Program-made: the position numbers and the translations under genes
Assembly (NCBI RefSeq): GCF_025821665.1
Contig: NZ_JACKSJ010000235.1
Span: forward strand, 186,001 to 250,000
From: [Mycobacterium] manitobense
Lineage (GTDB): Bacteria; Actinomycetota; Actinomycetes; Mycobacteriales; Mycobacteriaceae
Reading direction: 5' to 3'
Length of the DNA: 64,000 nucleotides
The notes under the pieces: generated by a model
Seen by the model: the letters and a program-made list of their open reading frames with translations, nothing else
Told to the model about the DNA's origin: nothing
Database searches by the model: none
Shown: piece by piece, positions 60,961-64,000 of the stretch
Position numbering within the stretch: position 1 is the stretch's first letter
How the letters are laid out: each line of letters opens with the position of its first letter

Positions 60961-61710
60961 TCACCTGTCGAGCGAGTCCCAGAACCGGGTGAGTGCCGCG
61001 GCGCCTGCGGCGGGATCCTGAACCATCCACCAGTGTCCCAGCCCGTCGAGCACCTCGGTGCGGGCGCCGGCCCGGTCGGCCGCCCGGCGCCGCATCTCCT
61101 CGGTGCCGACGAAGGGGTCCTCGGTGGCCAGCAGCGACAGTCCCGGCCGGGCCGCGGCCTTCTCCAGTGTCTTTCCGGCGTCCGCCAGCGCCGGCTGGCG
61201 TGCGGACCGGTAGACCTCCAGGATGGCCCGACCCATCTCCGGGCCCTGCGCCGCGGCGAACGACGTCGCCACGTCGAGCGGAATGCCGAACGCGACCAGC
61301 TGTTGTGCCCGGTCCTCCACCGAACCGTCCTGCATCATCGCGACCAACTGCTCGCCATCCCCCGGCGTCTGGAACCCTTGGGCCATGTCGTGCCACACGT
61401 AGTCGGGATCGAACAGCCCGACGACGTCACTCGCCCAGCTGCGCACGAGCTCGGGCCGGTGCATCACCGCGTTCACGACGTGACCCCCACCCCAGTCGTG
61501 CCCGACGAGGTCGACGGGCGCATCGATCCGCTCCAGCTCGTCGATGAGCCAATCGCGGTAGGCGAGGTAGGTCGCCGGGAAATCGCTCGGGAGGGGAGCA
61601 CCGAACCCCGGCGGCGACAACCGCACCACATCCGCGCGCCCGAGCGCGGCGACGAGCGGACCCCAGACGGCGTCGGTCTCCGGATTGCCGTGTACCAGAA
61701 CCACAGTCAC
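60961..61710 (-). CDS. Alpha/beta hydrolase of the epoxide hydrolase/dehalogenase type
   Basis: A 249-residue enzyme from a GTG at 61710 with GGAGG upstream; the open frame to 61806 is not used. It has the oxyanion VHGNPETDAVW, the Asp nucleophile in GHDWGGGH, and the catalytic His in GLGHWWM. An Asp nucleophile (not Ser) is the mark of epoxide hydrolases and haloalkane dehalogenases. It may open epoxides formed by the local oxygenases; this is inferred. Confidence 0.9.
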   Translation of the reverse strand: MTVVLVHGNPETDAVWGPLVAALGRADVVRLSPPGFGAPLPSDFPATYLAYRDWLIDELERIDAPVDLVGHDWGGGHVVNAVMHRPELVRSWASDVVGLFDPDYVWHDMAQGFQTPGDGEQLVAMMQDGSVEDRAQQLVAFGIPLDVATSFAAAQGPEMGRAILEVYRSARQPALADAGKTLEKAAARPGLSLLATEDPFVGTEEMRRRAADRAGARTEVLDGLGHWWMVQDPAAGAAALTRFWDSLDR

Positions 61711-61808
61711 GTCACGATCCTCCCATGGCGCATGCGTGCCGACACAGCCCTTCGGCGATCCCGGGATCCCGGCTCCCTGCCGTGAAAGACAGCTGCCCCA
61801 CCGCAAGG

Positions 61809-61822
61809 TATCAAGTACTTAA
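61809..61822. promoter_or_regulatory. Operator-like palindrome TATCAAGTACTTAA
   Basis: Matches TATCAAGTACTTG at 44300 in 12 of 13 positions. It lies in the 144-bp gap between the divergent hydrolase and epimerase genes, about 33 bp before the epimerase ATG. Confidence 0.55.
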
Positions 61823-61854
61823 CATTTTCGTCGTGGTGCGCTAAGACTGAAGGG

Positions 61855-62787
61855 ATGCTCGACTCAGAGAAGATCCTCGTCACCGGCGCCACCGGCAAGA
61901 TCGCGTTCCCGATCGCCCGCGCCCTGGCGGGACGCAACGAGGTGTGGGGCGCTGCCCGGCTGCGGGACCCGGCGGACCGCGAGAAGCTGTCCGCCGCAGG
62001 CATCACTCCCCTGGCGCTCGACATGAGCGCCGGCGATTTCTCCGGGTTGCCCGACGATTTCACCTACGTCTTCCACGCCGCCGTCGACAGCGGCGCCGAC
62101 GACTGGGTCCGCTGCGTCACCACGAACGCCCAGCACTCCGGCGACCTGCTGCACCACTGCCGGGGCGTCAAGGGTTTCGTGTTCTGCTCGACCGGTTCCA
62201 TCTACGGTTACCAGGGCCGGCGGCCGTTGCGGGAGGACGACCCACCGGGTGTTCCGCTGCGCGCGAACTACAGCTTTTCCAAGGTCGCCGCCGAATCGGT
62301 CTGCACCTGGATCGCGCAGCGGTTCGACATCCCGCTCACGATCATCCGCATCTGCTCGACGTACGGGCCCGAGGGCGGGGCCCCCGCCGACCGGCTGGAG
62401 ATGATGCTGGCCGGCAAGTCGATTCGGTTGCATCCCGACCGGCCGAACAACTACAACCCCATCTACGAGGACGATTACGTCGAGTTCGGCATCCGCGCGA
62501 TGGAGGTCGCCGACACCCCGCCGGTGGTGGTGAACTGGGCGGGCAGTGAGACCGTCAGCGTCGAGGATTACTGCGCCTACCTCGGATCGCTGGTCGGCGT
62601 CGAACCGGTCTTCGACTACCGGGCCGACGCGCACACCCCGCTGTGGCCCGATGTGACGCGCATGCACCAGATCCTCGGCCGGACGAAAGTGCCGTGGCGC
62701 GAGGGCTTCCGGCGGATGGTCGCGGCGCGTCACCCCGAGATCCCAATCGCCGAGGCCCATGCCCCGACCTCTGGAGGAGCCCAGTGA
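61855..62787 (+). CDS. NAD-dependent epimerase/dehydratase family protein (extended SDR)
   Basis: A 310-residue extended SDR. The Rossmann motif is VTGATGKIAFPIA near residue 9, and the catalytic YxxxK pair is in NYSFSK (about residue 140). The C-terminal substrate domain includes YEDDYVEFG and the tail is rich in basic residues. It may be an epimerase, dehydratase or hydroxysteroid dehydrogenase-like enzyme. The start ATG has GAAGGG upstream. Confidence 0.9.
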   Translation: MLDSEKILVTGATGKIAFPIARALAGRNEVWGAARLRDPADREKLSAAGITPLALDMSAGDFSGLPDDFTYVFHAAVDSGADDWVRCVTTNAQHSGDLLHHCRGVKGFVFCSTGSIYGYQGRRPLREDDPPGVPLRANYSFSKVAAESVCTWIAQRFDIPLTIIRICSTYGPEGGAPADRLEMMLAGKSIRLHPDRPNNYNPIYEDDYVEFGIRAMEVADTPPVVVNWAGSETVSVEDYCAYLGSLVGVEPVFDYRADAHTPLWPDVTRMHQILGRTKVPWREGFRRMVAARHPEIPIAEAHAPTSGGAQ

Positions 62788-63527
62788 CACTGCCGGGAAC
62801 ACCGTCGGACCAGCTGGACGGCGTACTCGCCGCCGGCCGGGGCGAGATCAGCACCCTGTTCGTCTCGATGGCGCGCCGCCATCCGGACGGCCACGACGCC
62901 GAGTACCTGCGCTGGCACACCCTCGACCACCGGCCCGAGCAGCACCGGTTGCCGGGCGTGCGGGCGTCGGTGCGGTTGGTCTCGACACCGCAGTGCCGCG
63001 CGGCGCGGCCGGCAGGCGACGATCGCTTCGAGGCGATCGACCACGTGATGACCTATTTTTTCACCGACCGCACCGGCCTCACTGCGTTCAACGAACTGTC
63101 CACAGCGCTCGGCGACGGCGGTCGCAAACTGGCTCTGCTGCCACCGGTTCAGCGCGGCGTCTACACCGTGACCGACAAGTCGGCGGCCGCCCGGATCAAG
63201 GTGGGCGCAGATGTGCTGCCGTGGTGGCCCTTTCGCGGTGTGGTGCTGATCCTGGAGGTCGGGGACCGGGCGCCGACCGCACTCACCGATGTCGACGGCG
63301 TGGCGGGAACCTGGTCCGCCACCTCACACCGGGTGGACGCGAGTCTCGCGAGTGCGGACGACGGGCAGGTGCTCACCTACTGCTTCACCGACGACGACCC
63401 GGTGGTCGTCGCGGGACGGTTGTCGCCCGTGCTGGAACGCCGCTGGGCTGCCGGTGATGCCGACCCGCTGCTGGCCGCACCCTTTCACACCGTCGTGCCG
63501 CACGAATGGGACCGTCATGTGCCGTAG
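62784..63527 (+). CDS. EthD-like dimeric alpha/beta-barrel protein
   Basis: A 247-residue protein from a GTG that overlaps the epimerase stop (GTGA), with GGAGGAG upstream. The N-terminal FVSMARRHPDGHDAEYLRWHTLDHRPEQHRL contains, in parts of it, the RWHTLDHRP signature of EthD/ABM-type barrels. Two repeats of a similar fold (about residues 20-130 and 145-245) can be seen. Function unknown; such proteins often bind or modify hydrophobic ring compounds. It sits in one operon with the epimerase and an LLM oxidoreductase. Confidence 0.75.
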   Translation: MTLPGTPSDQLDGVLAAGRGEISTLFVSMARRHPDGHDAEYLRWHTLDHRPEQHRLPGVRASVRLVSTPQCRAARPAGDDRFEAIDHVMTYFFTDRTGLTAFNELSTALGDGGRKLALLPPVQRGVYTVTDKSAAARIKVGADVLPWWPFRGVVLILEVGDRAPTALTDVDGVAGTWSATSHRVDASLASADDGQVLTYCFTDDDPVVVAGRLSPVLERRWAAGDADPLLAAPFHTVVPHEWDRHVP

Positions 63528-63536
63528 CGAGATCCG

Positions 63537-64000
63537 GTGAGAATCGGTCTGATGGTCGGTTCCGACCGGGAACGGCCGCGCGCGGACCGGCTCGACGGTC
63601 TGCTAGCCGACGGAACAGCCGCGGAGAGCGCCGGTTTCGCGTCGTTCTGGTTCCCCCAGGTGCCCGGCTATCTCGATGCGATGACAGCGGTCGCGCTGCT
63701 CGGCCGGGTCACTGAACGCATCGAACTCGGCACGGCCGTCGTTCCCATCCAGACCCGGCACCCGCTGATCATGGCGCAGCAGGCCGCGACGACCCAGGTG
63801 GCGTGCGGCGGGCGGTTCACACTCGGCATCGGGCCGTCGCATCACTGGATCATCGACGGGCAGCTCGGGCTGTCCTACGACCGGCCGGCCCGGCAGGTGG
63901 CCGAGTACCTCGACGTGCTCGGTGCCGCGTTGTCGGGCCCCGGTGCGGTCGACGTGGAGAACGACGGCTATCGCGTGCACGGAACCATCGACGTCACCGA
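63537..64000 (+). CDS. LLM-class F420-type oxidoreductase, 3' end cut by window edge
   Basis: A GTG at 63537 opens a frame that runs to the window end without a stop, giving 154 codons. The N-terminus MRIGLMVGSDRE and the segments FASFWFPQVPG, ERIELGTAVVPIQTRHP and GRFTLGIGPSHHWI are typical of luciferase-like F420-dependent enzymes. It begins nine bases after the EthD-like stop, so it is the third gene of that operon. The C-terminal half is outside the window. Confidence 0.9.
   Translation, partial: MRIGLMVGSDRERPRADRLDGLLADGTAAESAGFASFWFPQVPGYLDAMTAVALLGRVTERIELGTAVVPIQTRHPLIMAQQAATTQVACGGRFTLGIGPSHHWIIDGQLGLSYDRPARQVAEYLDVLGAALSGPGAVDVENDGYRVHGTIDVT

Noticed and set aside
1..64000. tRNA genes, rRNA, prophage, transposases, toxin-antitoxin or defence genes
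   Set aside because: None was seen on either strand; the window reads as continuous metabolic and transport genes.

Overview
The window reads as chromosomal DNA from a mycobacterium, most likely a fast-growing Mycolicibacterium. The evidence is high GC, GTG and TTG starts, a complete yrbE/mce transport operon, a hemophore-type secreted protein, a mycofactocin-type short-chain dehydrogenase, F420-type (LLM) oxidoreductases, and many P450s, FadE-type enzymes and one-cluster ferredoxins. I saw no tRNA, rRNA, transposase, phage gene or CRISPR array. Coding density is very high and no gene-free stretch exceeds about 300 bases. One gene is cut at each edge.

Layout: (1) 1-2282, the end of a P450 and two small exported proteins. 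(2) 2354-17068, one long minus-strand operon: aldehyde dehydrogenase, CoA transferase, HMG-CoA-synthase-like/OB-fold fusion, SCP-x-like thiolase, two YrbE permeases and six Mce proteins. This couples an importer to acyl-CoA chemistry. (3) 17276-21597, two SDRs, a ferredoxin and a P450, then two secreted proteins. (4) 21649-23829, a pair of acyl-CoA dehydrogenases. (5) 24106-27723, two amidohydrolase-fold proteins (one lacking its metal ligands), a Rieske protein and an alpha/beta hydrolase. (6) 28244-34045, a NuoF-like flavoprotein, a ferredoxin, a DUF35-thiolase fusion, a hydrolase and two HIBADH-type dehydrogenases. (7) 34166-39319, three P450s and two ferredoxins plus small enzymes. (8) 39396-53516, three Rieske oxygenases, each followed by a related ~115-residue helical protein, with two TauD-type dioxygenases, a flavin/2Fe-2S reductase, MarR and an EBP/EXPERA-like membrane protein. 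(9) 53655-60942, LysR, then a duplicated TetR/membrane-protein module (AveC-like) ending in a MoxR ATPase and a VWA protein. (10) 60961-64000, an epoxide-hydrolase-type enzyme, an epimerase, an EthD-like protein and a truncated F420-type enzyme.

Taken together this looks like a catabolic island for a hydrophobic polycyclic or isoprenoid-type substrate. Mce/YrbE would import it. P450s and Rieske/TauD oxygenases would hydroxylate it, using several ferredoxins and at least two candidate reductases. SDRs, ALDHs, a CoA transferase, FadEs, thiolases and a DUF35-linked aldolase/thiolase would shorten it. The substrate itself cannot be read from the sequence. An EBP-like protein, DUF35-thiolase pairing and KstR2-like palindromes point weakly to sterols or terpenoids.

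Two recurrent palindromes suggest regulons: GAGAAT-N3-ATTCTC-like sites before several promoters, and TATCAAGTACTTG-like sites at three promoters. A third motif is shared by the two TetR/membrane-protein modules. The best candidates for something undescribed are the Rieske-plus-small-protein modules, the TetR/AveC-like/MoxR/VWA locus, and the NuoF-like/ferredoxin/DUF35-thiolase operon.
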